Source: Streptomyces sp. IMTB 2501 (lineage in GTDB: Bacteria > Actinomycetota > Actinomycetes > Streptomycetales > Streptomycetaceae). Taken from it: a stretch of DNA of 64,000 nt. The position numbers were made by a program, and so were the translations under genes. This document shows positions 42,940 to 51,238 of the stretch, one piece after another. Below the pieces are notes generated by a model that ran no database searches, was not told the DNA's origin, and saw nothing but the letters and a program-made list of their open reading frames with translations. The stretch spans positions 62,001-126,000 of the forward strand of contig NZ_MQUS01000024.1 of NCBI RefSeq assembly GCF_001953885.1. The letters are read 5' to 3'. Within the stretch, counting starts at the first letter, position 1, and the number at the start of each line of letters is the position of its first letter.

Positions 42940-43740
42940 CTACGACCGGTGGAGCAGGCCGCTCATGGTGATCCGGTCGCCGCGGAAGCGGATGAACTCC
43001 AGGTCGACGGGGCGGCCGTCGGCGAGGTGGGTGAGGCGTTCCAGCATCAGTACGGCGGCGCCGCGCGGGGCCTGGAGCACGGCGGCGGAGTGAGTGTCCG
43101 CGTTCACCGCCTCCAGGGTGATCTCGGCGTGGCCGAGGCGCTGGCCGGTGATGCCTTCCAGGAGGCGGAAGACATCGGTGTTCTCCAGGTCGGCGCCGAG
43201 CAGGGCGGTGCCGATGTCGAGCGGGATGTATGTGAGGTCGAGGGAGAGGGGGAGGCCGTTCAGGCGGCGCAGGCGCTCGATGTAGAGGACGTCGGCGCCG
43301 GCGGGGACGCGGAGGCGGTCGGCCACCGGGGCGGGGGCGGGTGCGGGTCCCATCGTGCGGACCTCGTTGGTGACGTGGCCGTGTTCGCGGAGGGTTTCCG
43401 CGAGGCCCATCAGGCGGTCGAGCCCGTGCGGGTACTTCTGGGCGACGACCACGGTGCCGACTCCGGGCAGCCGTTCCACCAGGCCTTCGGCCCGGAGGAG
43501 GTCCAGGGCCTGGCGGACGGTGTTGCGGGAGGCGCGGTAGTCGACGGAGAGGGTCGACTCGTGGGGGAGGGGGCCGTTCTGGAAGGCGCCGGTGAGGATC
43601 TGGTGGCGCAGCAGGTCGGCGAGTTGCCGGGCCCGGTCCGCACGCAGCCGGCGACGCGTGCGGTGGGCGGCGACGGTGGTCGCGGCGCCCTGACCGGCGT
43701 GGTCGCGGGGGCGGTCGGTGGGTGGCATGGCTGGAACCAT
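42940..43740 (-). CDS. GntR/UTRA-family transcriptional regulator
   Basis: 266 residues from ATG 43740; an inner ATG at 43728 is also possible. Winged helix at about 30-100: LADLLRHQILTGAFQNGPLP, STLSVDYRASRNTVRQALDLLRAEGLVERLPGVGT. UTRA ligand domain from about 125: VLYIERLRRLNGLPLSLDLTYIPLDIGTALL, VFRLLEGITGQRLGHAEITLEAVNAD. UTRA regulators sense small metabolites. It precedes the ferredoxin-ABC-flavoprotein operon on the same strand with only a 47-bp gap, so it is either co-transcribed or the local regulator. The first 30 residues are low-complexity and Arg-rich. Confidence 0.9.
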   Translation of the reverse strand: MVPAMPPTDRPRDHAGQGAATTVAAHRTRRRLRADRARQLADLLRHQILTGAFQNGPLPHESTLSVDYRASRNTVRQALDLLRAEGLVERLPGVGTVVVAQKYPHGLDRLMGLAETLREHGHVTNEVRTMGPAPAPAPVADRLRVPAGADVLYIERLRRLNGLPLSLDLTYIPLDIGTALLGADLENTDVFRLLEGITGQRLGHAEITLEAVNADTHSAAVLQAPRGAAVLMLERLTHLADGRPVDLEFIRFRGDRITMSGLLHRS

Positions 43741-43860
43741 ACCGATGCGATAGGGAAAGTCGTGTTGCTGAAGTGTTGCGCCAGGTACGGGGGCGTTGGA
43801 TGCCTGGCTGAGCTGTGGCTTTCCGTCAAGGGCGGGAAGATCTGCCACCCGGTGGGACGG

Positions 43861-44799
43861 TCAGGACAGTGCCGTCAGTCCCGGAGCGAACGTGATCAGG
43901 AGCGGTAGCAGCGGCACCAGGGCGGCCACCGTCGTCGTCAGGGCCCGGTGCCGGCGCAGCAGCCGGGGCGGCGGCTCCAGCAGGCGGTTCACGCGCTCGC
44001 CGAGCAGTCGGCGGCTGGAGTCGCAGGACAGGACGCCCCGGTGCTGGTTCAGCTCGATCAGCGCGAGGGCCGTGGTGAGGTGGCCGCAGCGGCGGGACGC
44101 CGTGTCATCGGCGGCCAGCTCGACCAGGCGGTGCGTCTGGTCGCAGAAGTGCGCGAACAGCGGCACGCGCGGGAAGCCGGTGGCGAGCGCCGTGGACAGG
44201 TGCAGCAGCCAGTCGTGGTGGGCACGCGCGTGCCCGCGTTCGTGGGTGAGGACGGCGTCCAGCTGGTGGTCGGTGAGGCGCTGCAGCGCCCCCGTGGTGA
44301 CGACCAGCTGCGGCGGGTGTCCCGGCATCCACCAGGCGTCCGGATACTCGTCCTCCAGCACCAGCATGGGGCCGCGCGCCGCCGGCAGCCCGGCCGGCAG
44401 GTCGGGGGCGCGCTCGCGCAGTTGCGCGCGGGCCTGGCCGCGGCTGCGGCGCGCCTCGACGAGTTCCCGGGCCAGCATCGCCGTCGTCCAGGCCGCCCCG
44501 CAGGCCAGCAACACGGTAAGGGCGGCGGCCCACACCGGCGCGGAGGAGAGGTCGTAGGCGGCGGTGACGGACGGCGGCGCGGGGGCGAACACGCGGTCGC
44601 GGACGGTGTGGAAGACGGCCGTCGTGCCCAGGACCAGGGCGGCCAGGCAGCACAGCAGGACAGTGGCGACCAGGCACTGCCACACCCACAGCGCGACCAC
44701 GGGTTCCCGGTCGGGCCAGGTGGCACGGGTCAGCGCGCGCGGTGCCGGCAGGGCGGCCGTCAGGGCGACGACGCTCAGCAGGAGCAGGCAGACGGTCAT
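43861..44799 (-). CDS. M56-family (BlaR1/MecR1-like) membrane metallopeptidase
   Basis: 312 residues with about three N-terminal membrane helices (residues 3-20, 38-60 and 88-105) and one at the end (288-308). The zinc site is VLTHERGHARAHHDW with H186, E187 and H190; the third ligand is likely the Glu in VELAADDTASRR. The region before it, QLVVTTGALQRLTDHQLDAVL, is typical of M56. These proteases usually sense cell-wall antibiotics and cleave a BlaI/MecI repressor. In Streptomyces such genes normally follow a blaI-type gene. Here there is no blaI neighbour and no penicillin-binding sensor domain. Substrate unknown. Confidence 0.87.
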   Translation of the reverse strand: MTVCLLLLSVVALTAALPAPRALTRATWPDREPVVALWVWQCLVATVLLCCLAALVLGTTAVFHTVRDRVFAPAPPSVTAAYDLSSAPVWAAALTVLLACGAAWTTAMLARELVEARRSRGQARAQLRERAPDLPAGLPAARGPMLVLEDEYPDAWWMPGHPPQLVVTTGALQRLTDHQLDAVLTHERGHARAHHDWLLHLSTALATGFPRVPLFAHFCDQTHRLVELAADDTASRRCGHLTTALALIELNQHRGVLSCDSSRRLLGERVNRLLEPPPRLLRRHRALTTTVAALVPLLPLLITFAPGLTALS

Positions 44800-45004
44800 G
44801 CCGGGGCTCCGGTTCCTGGTCGGAGAGTTGTGCGGGTGTCGGGTGGTGCGGGGCGATGCGCCGAGGGCGCGTCGCGTGGTGCGTGTCCGCCCAGTATGAC
44901 GGTGAGGGGCCGCGGGAGGCAGGTCTCGGCAGCGATCCTTCCCGCGGTTTCCGCCGCCTGCTCTCCCGCATGTCCGGCTTGCCCGCCCCAGGGGAGTGGG
45001 GCTC

Positions 45005-45391
45005 TTACGTCTTCCGCTCCCGCAGGGCTTGCCGTACGGCCTCCAGGATGTCGTCCTCTGCGAACTCCAAGGCCACCGCCCAGGCCACGAAGTCCCTGGT
45101 TCCAGCCGCGAGTTCCGCTGTCTCGCGGCGGCGGGCGCCCGGTGGCGGAGGGGCCACGCGCGTGCCCGCGCCGCGCCGGGTCCGGATCAGGGACGCCGCC
45201 TCCAGTGCGCGGTAGGCGCGGGCCACGGTGCCCGCCGCCAGGCCAAGGTCCGCGGCCAGCTGCCGTACCGTCGGCAGCCGCTCGCCCTCGGCCAGCCGTC
45301 CGCTGCTGATCAGGGCGGCGAGCTGGGTGCGGATCTGCTCGTACGGCGGGACCGGGCTGGTCGTGTCGACCCGGACGGCTGCGCCACTCAC
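45005..45391 (-). CDS. YtrA-subfamily GntR regulator
   Basis: 128 residues from GTG 45391 (VSGAAVRVDTTSPVPPYEQ). Winged helix at about 12-80: PPYEQIRTQLAALISSGRLAEGERLPTVRQLAADLGLAAGTVARAYRALEAASLIRTRRGAGTRV. The C-terminal 45 residues form a short dimerising helix (YtrA type), with no ligand-binding domain. Members commonly repress their own operon with a membrane protein or ABC transporter. The start codon overlaps the stop of the membrane-protein gene (GTGA), so the two are co-expressed. The likely operator is the 37-bp palindrome in front of that gene. Confidence 0.9.
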   Translation of the reverse strand: MSGAAVRVDTTSPVPPYEQIRTQLAALISSGRLAEGERLPTVRQLAADLGLAAGTVARAYRALEAASLIRTRRGAGTRVAPPPPGARRRETAELAAGTRDFVAWAVALEFAEDDILEAVRQALRERKT

Positions 45392-46167
45392 CGGCGCACC
45401 GCTCGGTCCGCCCGGCGGAGCCGTCCCGCCCGGGGCGAGCAGACGGTGAAGAGCAGCCACGGGGCGGTCACCAGCGAGACCAGGGCCAGCGGCACCAGGA
45501 ACACGGTCGACACGGTTCCCGCGGTCCCGTCGCAGCTCATGCTCATCAGGGCGGCCGAGGCCGTCACGGCCGCGCCCAGCAGCGAGGTGGAGACGACGAT
45601 CCCCCAGGCGGCCACGATCGCCAGCGAGCGGTCACGGCGGGACTGCTCGTCGCCGGGCCGGGTGGCGATGCGCCGCAGTGACCAGCCGCAGGCGCCCGTG
45701 GCGACGGCGAGGGAGGCCAGCATGGGCAGGCCGTAGTACAGGCCGGGCCAGGGGCCGTGCGCCTCGGTCACCCCGTGGCAGGTCAGGGTGAGTCGGCGGC
45801 CCGCCCGTCCCAGGTCGTCCGGTGAGGCCACCGCGCCTGCCGTCGCGAGCAATGCCGTCAATGCGACCGAGAGGACGGCCAGCAGCGCGGTCATCCGGGG
45901 CGGTACGTGGTCGCGGACCCGGCGCGGTTGGAGCCCGGCGGTGCGGACGGCTCCACGGGCCGGCACGGTCAGCGCGTCGCCTGCCAGGACGCCGGCGGCC
46001 GCGCACAGTCCGAACGCCGGGGCGGCGTACAGGACGCCGTTGCCGTGGTCGAGGGGGGACAGCAGGCAGGTTGCCAGGGCGCCCGCGGCGACCCCCGTCC
46101 AGCGGGCGTAGCGGTCGACCGGCCCCCGTGTGGCGGCCGAGGAGAGGGTCACGTCGAAGTCGGTCAT
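45388..46167 (-). CDS. Multi-pass membrane protein of unknown function
   Basis: 259 residues from ATG 46167 (MTDFDVTLSSAA). About six membrane helices: TGVAAGALATCLLSPL, FGLCAAAGVLAGDAL, MTALLAVLSVALTALLATAGAVA, GLPMLASLAVATGACGWS, LAIVAAWGIVVSTSLLGAAV and VFLVPLALVSLVTAPWLLF. It has two Cys-containing outside loops (LTLTCHGVTE, MSMSCDGTAG). The C-terminus is Arg-rich. I do not recognise a family. It is first in an operon with a YtrA-type GntR regulator, a pairing commonly tied to cell-envelope stress. A perfect palindrome lies 23 bp before its start. Confidence 0.8.
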   Translation of the reverse strand: MTDFDVTLSSAATRGPVDRYARWTGVAAGALATCLLSPLDHGNGVLYAAPAFGLCAAAGVLAGDALTVPARGAVRTAGLQPRRVRDHVPPRMTALLAVLSVALTALLATAGAVASPDDLGRAGRRLTLTCHGVTEAHGPWPGLYYGLPMLASLAVATGACGWSLRRIATRPGDEQSRRDRSLAIVAAWGIVVSTSLLGAAVTASAALMSMSCDGTAGTVSTVFLVPLALVSLVTAPWLLFTVCSPRAGRLRRADRAVRR

Positions 46168-46189
46168 GGAAGTCCCCGTGGAAGCACGT

Positions 46190-46226
46190 CTTGTACTCAC
46201 CGCTTGTATCAAGCGGTGAGTACAAG
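46190..46226. promoter_or_regulatory. Perfect 37-bp palindrome, probable GntR operator
   Basis: 17-bp arms with no mismatch (46190-46206 and 46210-46226) around TAT. The outer parts are CTTGTACTCACCGCTTG and its complement. It lies 23 bp upstream of the start codon of the membrane protein/GntR operon, and 49 bp past the fumarylacetoacetase stop. AT content in the outer arms and its position suggest an operator rather than only a terminator. Confidence 0.75.
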
Positions 46227-46274
46227 ATGCCGACTCCGTCAGGTTTGTGTCAACCTCTTGCTACAAGGTGGCGT

Positions 46275-47492
46275 TCACCCCGCCACGACCCGCCCGCTGA
46301 CCTCCCCCAGCCCGACGCGGCGCCCGTCCGGCCCGGGAGCCCAGGCCGACAGGGTCACCACGTCGCCGTCCTCCAGGAAGGCCCGCTTGCCGTCGGGGAG
46401 TTCGAGGGGGTCTTGGCCGTTCCAGGTCAGCTCCAGCAGGGAGCCGCGCTGGCGTTCCTCGGGGCCGCTCACCGTGCCTGAGCCGTACAGGTCACCGGTG
46501 CGCAGCGAGGCGCCGTTCACCGTCATGTGGGCGAGCTGCTGGGCGGCGGTCCAGTACATCGTCGAAAAGGGCGGCTCGGAGACCACATGGCCGTTGATCG
46601 CGACGGAGATGCGCAGGTCGTAGCCGCCGGGCTCGATACCGGGCGCCGAGTCGTCCAGATAGGGCAGCAGCGGGTGCGTGCGCTCGGGAGGCGCCACGCG
46701 CGCGTGCTCCAGTGCTTCCAGTGGGGTGATCCATGCCGACACCGAGGTGGCGAAGGACTTGCCGAGGAAGGGGCCGAGGGGGACGTACTCCCAGGCCTGG
46801 ATGTCCCGCGCGGACCAGTCGTTCAGCAGGCAGAGGCCGAACACGTGGTCTCGGAAGTCGGCCAGCGCGACCGGGCTGCCCAGCGCGGAGGGCACGCCCA
46901 CGACGAAGCCGACCTCGGCCTCGATGTCCAGCCGGACCGACGGGCCGAAGGCGGGCGCCGGATCGGTCGGGGCCTTGCGCTGCCCGGACGGCCGTACGAC
47001 GTCCGTGCCGGAGACCACCACTGTGCCGGAGCGGCCGTGGTAGCCGATCGGCAGATGCTTCCAGTTGGGGGTGAGGGAGTCCGCGGCGTCCGGGCGGAAG
47101 ATCTGGCCGACGTTTCGCGCGTGGTTCTCCGAGGCGTAGAAGTCGACGTAGTCCGCCACCTCGAAGGGCAGGTGCAGGGTCACCTCGGAGAGATGGCGGA
47201 ACAGCGGCTCGATCGCCTCGTGGTACGCGGGGTCCGTGATCCAGGACGTGATCACGCGCCGTACGTCCGACCAGACCGGGCGGCCGGCGGCGAGCAGCGC
47301 GTTGAGGGTGGGCCGCGCGAGCAGGGAGTGGTACGGCGAGCCCAGGGCGGCGGCCGCGGCGCCCGCGTCGAGGACGTGCTCCCCGAACCGGACACCGACC
47401 CTCCGTTCCGTGCTGCCGGACGGCGAGAACACGCCATAGGGGAGGTTGTGCGGGCCGAAGGGGTTGCCCTCGGGGACGTCGAAGGGGGGCAT
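46275..47492 (-). CDS. fahA: Fumarylacetoacetase
   Basis: 405 residues from ATG 47492 (MPPFDVPEGNPFGPHNLPYG). The small N-terminal domain is followed by the FAH barrel. Metal ligands are in DYVDFYASENHARNVG (Asp) and LDIEAEVGFVVG (two Glu), with Asp again in LNDWSARDIQAWEYVPLGPFLGKSF. It cleaves fumarylacetoacetate to fumarate and acetoacetate, the last step of tyrosine/homogentisate breakdown. No other pathway gene is adjacent. The frame is open 36 codons upstream, but the standard FAH start is used. It is divergent from the ATP-grasp gene. Confidence 0.95.
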   Translation of the reverse strand: MPPFDVPEGNPFGPHNLPYGVFSPSGSTERRVGVRFGEHVLDAGAAAAALGSPYHSLLARPTLNALLAAGRPVWSDVRRVITSWITDPAYHEAIEPLFRHLSEVTLHLPFEVADYVDFYASENHARNVGQIFRPDAADSLTPNWKHLPIGYHGRSGTVVVSGTDVVRPSGQRKAPTDPAPAFGPSVRLDIEAEVGFVVGVPSALGSPVALADFRDHVFGLCLLNDWSARDIQAWEYVPLGPFLGKSFATSVSAWITPLEALEHARVAPPERTHPLLPYLDDSAPGIEPGGYDLRISVAINGHVVSEPPFSTMYWTAAQQLAHMTVNGASLRTGDLYGSGTVSGPEERQRGSLLELTWNGQDPLELPDGKRAFLEDGDVVTLSAWAPGPDGRRVGLGEVSGRVVAG

Positions 47493-47753
47493 GGGGTACT
47501 GCCTCACTCTCATCCGGGCCGTGCGTGGCGATGCGTTCCATGTGGTCGCGCCACACGTTACGGCCGCAACGCGTGTCTTGGGCAGTGCCTCGGACGGCAC
47601 CCTCAGGGGTGTCCGAAAGGCGTGCGTAGTGATGTCTTCGAAAGGTTGCTCGCACCCTGTCTAAAGAGTTCGCAATGTCCGAATAGGCCTTGTCGGAAGG
47701 GGCAATTCCGGCTTAGCGTCCTTTGGGGACACGGACGGGGTGGGTCCGTTCCA

Positions 47754-49043
47754 ATGGGGGGACACGTGGGGGGACCCGTGGCCGAAAGTGTCGTCGGTGT
47801 GCCGTTCGAGGCGGACCGTGAAGTGCCGGGACTGATCGTCAAGTTCGGCGACTATCCGCTGCATCATGGCGGCGTCGGAGCGATCCGCAGCCTGGGCCGG
47901 CTCGGCGTGCCCATGTATGCCGTCACCGAGGACGCGTACACGCCCGCGGCCTCCTCGCGTTATCTGAAGAAGGCCTTCGTGTGGCCGACGACCGGTGCGG
48001 AGGATCCGGGCCGCCTGGTCGAGGGACTGCTGCGCATCGGCCGCCGTATCGGCCGCCCCAGCGTCCTCGTCCCGACCGACGAGGAGGCTGCCGTACTGAT
48101 CGCCGAGCACCAGGACGAGCTGGCCGGATCCTTTCTCTTCCCGCGGGTCGACCCCGAGCTGCCGCGCCGGCTCGCCAGCAAGCAGGGCCTGCACGAACTG
48201 TGTGTGGAGCACGGCATCGCGAGCCCCGCGTCGGCGTTCCCGGAGTCGTACGACGACATCGTCGCCTTCGCCGACACGGCCCGCTTCCCGGTGGTGGCCA
48301 AGAACCGCGAGGCGTTCGTCCGGCGCAGCAGGCCCGCAGTCAACGGCACCACGAGGATCGCCACCCGCGAGGGCCTGCTCACCCTCGCGCGTGACTGGGG
48401 CGACGAGCCGGGCGTGATCCTCCAGGAGTACCTGCCGCGCGAGGAGGCCGAGGACTGGATCGTGCACGCCTGCTTCGACCAGGACTCCAGCCCCCTGGCG
48501 CTGTTCACCGGCGTCAAGGTCCGCTCGTGGCCGCCGCACGCCGGCATGACGGCGAACGCGTACGTGGTCGACAACCCGGAACTCACCGACCTCGCCGCGC
48601 GTTTCATCAAACAGATCGGCTACAGCGGCATCATCGACCTCGACCTGCGCTTCGACCGGCGCGACGGCCAGTACAAGCTCCTGGACTTCAACCCGCGCAT
48701 GGGCGCCCAGTTCCGCCTCTTCGAGAACGAGTCGGGAGTGGACGTCGTACGCGCGATGCACCTGAATCTGACCGGCCGCGCCGTACCGGAGGGGGAGCAG
48801 CGCGCCGGCCACCGCTACATCGTGGAGAACATCGACCTCCCCGCCCTTCTCGCCTACCGCCGCAGCGGCTATACGACGCCGCACGCGCCGGCCCGGGCGA
48901 GCGGGACGGAGCTGGCCTGGCTCGCGGGTGACGACCCGCTGCCGTTCCTCACGATGCTCGCCCGCTTCGTGCGCCCGGGCGCGAAGCACCTCTATCAGCT
49001 GTGGCGGACCAACCGCCGCGGCAGCAGCACCTCCACGAAGTAG
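47754..49043 (+). CDS. ATP-grasp carboligase-like enzyme (COG3919 type)
   Basis: 429 residues from ATG 47754. Alternative GTG starts at 47766 and 47778 each have a GGGGGGA site, and the last gives MAESVVGVPF. The pre-ATP-grasp domain begins LIVKFGDYPLHHGGVGAIRSLGRLGV. ATP-grasp follows: FPVVAKNREAFVRRSRPAVNG (Lys), VILQEYLPREEAEDWIVHACF (hinge), and the metal end DLDLRFDRRDGQYKLLDFNPRMGAQ. These enzymes ligate a carboxylate to an amine or thiol; the substrate is unknown. The next gene, a flavin monooxygenase, starts 45 bp later and is likely in the same operon. The pair looks biosynthetic. Confidence 0.85.
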   Translation: MGGHVGGPVAESVVGVPFEADREVPGLIVKFGDYPLHHGGVGAIRSLGRLGVPMYAVTEDAYTPAASSRYLKKAFVWPTTGAEDPGRLVEGLLRIGRRIGRPSVLVPTDEEAAVLIAEHQDELAGSFLFPRVDPELPRRLASKQGLHELCVEHGIASPASAFPESYDDIVAFADTARFPVVAKNREAFVRRSRPAVNGTTRIATREGLLTLARDWGDEPGVILQEYLPREEAEDWIVHACFDQDSSPLALFTGVKVRSWPPHAGMTANAYVVDNPELTDLAARFIKQIGYSGIIDLDLRFDRRDGQYKLLDFNPRMGAQFRLFENESGVDVVRAMHLNLTGRAVPEGEQRAGHRYIVENIDLPALLAYRRSGYTTPHAPARASGTELAWLAGDDPLPFLTMLARFVRPGAKHLYQLWRTNRRGSSTSTK

Positions 49044-49088
49044 GCAAGGCCACCAAGAGTGGCGCACCGTGTCCTGGGGAGGGACTTC

Positions 49089-50291
49089 GTGACTCGACCG
49101 GTTGCAGTCATCGGGGCCGGGCCGTTCGGCCTGTCCACCGCCGCCCATCTGCGGGCGCGCGGCATTCCCGTCCGCGTCTTCGGTGACCCCATGGTCAGCT
49201 GGCGCGATCACATGCCCGACGGCATGCTCCTGAAGTCGACACCCGCCGCCTCGAATTTCGACTGCCCGCAGCCCGGCCACGCCCTCGCCGACTACTGCGA
49301 CGCGGCCGGGATCCGCCGCCTGGTGACCGACGAGGACATCATCCCGGCGGATACGTTCATCGGCTACGGCGAGTGGTTCCAGCAGAAGCTGGTCCCCGAC
49401 CTGGAGCGGGTGCGGGTCGTCGCCGTGGACCGCGCCAGGAGCGGAGGCTTCGAACTGAAGCTGGACTCGGGTGAGATGTTCACCGCGCGCGCGGTCGTCG
49501 TCGCCACCGGACTGTCGGGCCTCTCGCACCTGCCGGCGGAGTTCGCGGGCGCCGCGGCGGACGGACCGGCACCCACGGGCCCGGTCTCGCACAGCTCCCA
49601 GCACCACGACCTGAGCCGGTTCGCGGGCAAGGAGCTGATCGTGGTCGGCGCCGGCCAGTCCGCGCTGGAGACGGCGGCGCTCGCCGCCGAAGCGGGGGCA
49701 CGCGTGCGTGTCGTCGCGCGCGGCCGCGGCCGGGTCGCCTTCGGCGCCCCGCCCTGGGAGCAGCCGAAGCTGCGCCCCGAGTCCCCCTTCGGCAACGCGT
49801 GGTCGCTGTGGGCGCTCAGCTACTACCCGCACCCCTACCGCTACCTGCCCGAGGCCATCCGCCACTACCTGGTCCGCCGCGTCCTCGGACCGCTCGGCGC
49901 CTGGTGGCTGCGCGAGCGTTTCGAGAGCGCCGTGCAGGTGCAGGAGGTCGAGCGGGTCGTGGCTGCCGAGGTGGCGGACGGCAGCCCCGTCCTCACGGTG
50001 CGTACGCACGGCGGGAGCACCGAGCGGCTCACCGCCGACCATGTCATCGCGGCCACCGGCTACCGCGTCGACATTGCGGCGATGGACTTCCTCGGCCCCG
50101 AACTGCGCACCCGGCTCGCGGTGAGCCGTGGCACACCCAAGCTCGGCCCCGGCTGTGTCTCCTCCGTGCCCGGCCTGTACTTCACCGGCCTGCCGGCGGC
50201 GTCGTCGTACGGCCCGGTGATGCGCTTCGTCTGCGGCACGGAGTTCGCCTCCCCGCGGCTGACGAAACACCTGGCGGCGGCCTTCGGCTGA
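49089..50291 (+). CDS. FAD/NADPH-dependent monooxygenase-like protein
   Basis: 400 residues from GTG 49089, which has GGGGAGGG 5-12 nt upstream. An earlier in-frame GTG at 49059 has no good site. FAD motif VAVIGAGPFGLSTAAHLRA (residues 5-23), the WRDHMPDGMLLKS block, and NADPH motif ELIVVGAGQSALETAALAAE (about 180-199). HVIAATGYRVDIAAM carries the ATG motif of class B monooxygenases. The canonical FxGxxxHxxxW is replaced by SHSSQHHDLSRFAGKE. It probably hydroxylates a nitrogen or carbon centre of the product made with the ATP-grasp partner. The function is inferred. Confidence 0.85.
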   Translation: MTRPVAVIGAGPFGLSTAAHLRARGIPVRVFGDPMVSWRDHMPDGMLLKSTPAASNFDCPQPGHALADYCDAAGIRRLVTDEDIIPADTFIGYGEWFQQKLVPDLERVRVVAVDRARSGGFELKLDSGEMFTARAVVVATGLSGLSHLPAEFAGAAADGPAPTGPVSHSSQHHDLSRFAGKELIVVGAGQSALETAALAAEAGARVRVVARGRGRVAFGAPPWEQPKLRPESPFGNAWSLWALSYYPHPYRYLPEAIRHYLVRRVLGPLGAWWLRERFESAVQVQEVERVVAAEVADGSPVLTVRTHGGSTERLTADHVIAATGYRVDIAAMDFLGPELRTRLAVSRGTPKLGPGCVSSVPGLYFTGLPAASSYGPVMRFVCGTEFASPRLTKHLAAAFG

Positions 50292-50425
50292 ATCCGAGCA
50301 AGGCCGGCGCGAGCACTTGAGGACGTCAGCAAGGAGGCGGTGGGTACCACTTGGGGATGATCAGTACGTAAGTACGCAGGACGACAAGATGAGTCGGCGG
50401 GGCGCGGTATCCGTATTCTCTGATC

Positions 50426-51238
50426 ATGGCAGCCTCCCCCGCATGTGCACTGATCGCCACCGACCTGGACGGAACGCTGCTGCGCGGCGACGACACCGTC
50501 TCCGAACGGTCGCTCGCCGCGCTCGCGCGGGTGGCGCGGGCCGGTGCCCGGCACCTGGTGGTGACGGGCCGCCCGGCCCCGCGGGTTCGGCCCCTCCTCG
50601 CGTACCTCGGCTGCACGGGGCTCGCGGTGTGCGGGCAGGGCGCACAGGTCTACGACGCCGGATCCGGGCGCCTGTTGTGGTCGGTGCGGTTGGACCGGGA
50701 ACTGGCCGAGACCGCGCTCGGCAAGATCGAGGCGGAGGTGGGGCAGGTCTACGCGGCCGTCGACCAGGACGGCGTCGACGGGCTCACGCTCATCGAGCCC
50801 GGCTATCTGATGCCGCACCCGACCCTGCCCGCGGTGCGGGTCGGCCGGCGTGACGACCTGTGGTGCGAGCCCATCAGCAAGGTGCTGCTGCGCCATGCCA
50901 CCCTGTCCGACGACGAGTTGGCCGCCATCGCGCGCGCGGTGGTGGGCTCGCTCGCGACGGTCACCATGTCGGGGCCGGGGACCGTGGAACTCCAGCCGTC
51001 CGGGGTGACGAAGGCGACCGGTCTCGCACTGGCCGCCGAGCGGCTCGGCATCGCCGCACAGGAGGCCCTGGCGTTCGGCGACATGCCCAACGACATCCCG
51101 ATGTTCGACTGGGCCGGACACGGGGTCGCCATGGCCAACGCACATCCCGAACTCAAGGCGGTGGCCAATGAGATCACCCTGTCGAACGAGGCCGACGGCA
51201 TCGCGGTCGTCCTCGAAAGACTGTTCCCGACCGACTGA
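50426..51238 (+). CDS. HAD-superfamily phosphatase (Cof type)
   Basis: 270 residues. HAD motifs: ATDLDGTLL (nucleophile D13, D15), VVTGRP (motif II), the Lys in SGVTKATGLALAAERLG (motif III), and AFGDMPNDIPMF (motif IV, GDxxND). A C2B-type cap sits between residues 85 and 185. This class dephosphorylates sugar phosphates and other small metabolites. Streptomyces have many. ATG at 50426 follows a short intergenic gap of 134 bp after the monooxygenase gene. Confidence 0.92.
   Translation: MAASPACALIATDLDGTLLRGDDTVSERSLAALARVARAGARHLVVTGRPAPRVRPLLAYLGCTGLAVCGQGAQVYDAGSGRLLWSVRLDRELAETALGKIEAEVGQVYAAVDQDGVDGLTLIEPGYLMPHPTLPAVRVGRRDDLWCEPISKVLLRHATLSDDELAAIARAVVGSLATVTMSGPGTVELQPSGVTKATGLALAAERLGIAAQEALAFGDMPNDIPMFDWAGHGVAMANAHPELKAVANEITLSNEADGIAVVLERLFPTD

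Noticed and set aside
46190..46226. 37-bp palindrome as merely the fahA terminator
   Set aside because: Not fully excluded, but its position 23 bp before the next start and AT-containing outer arms fit an operator better.
49059..49088. Longer start for the monooxygenase-like protein
   Set aside because: No ribosome binding site for the GTG at 49059, while GGGGAGGG sits correctly for 49089 and the FAD motif follows at once.
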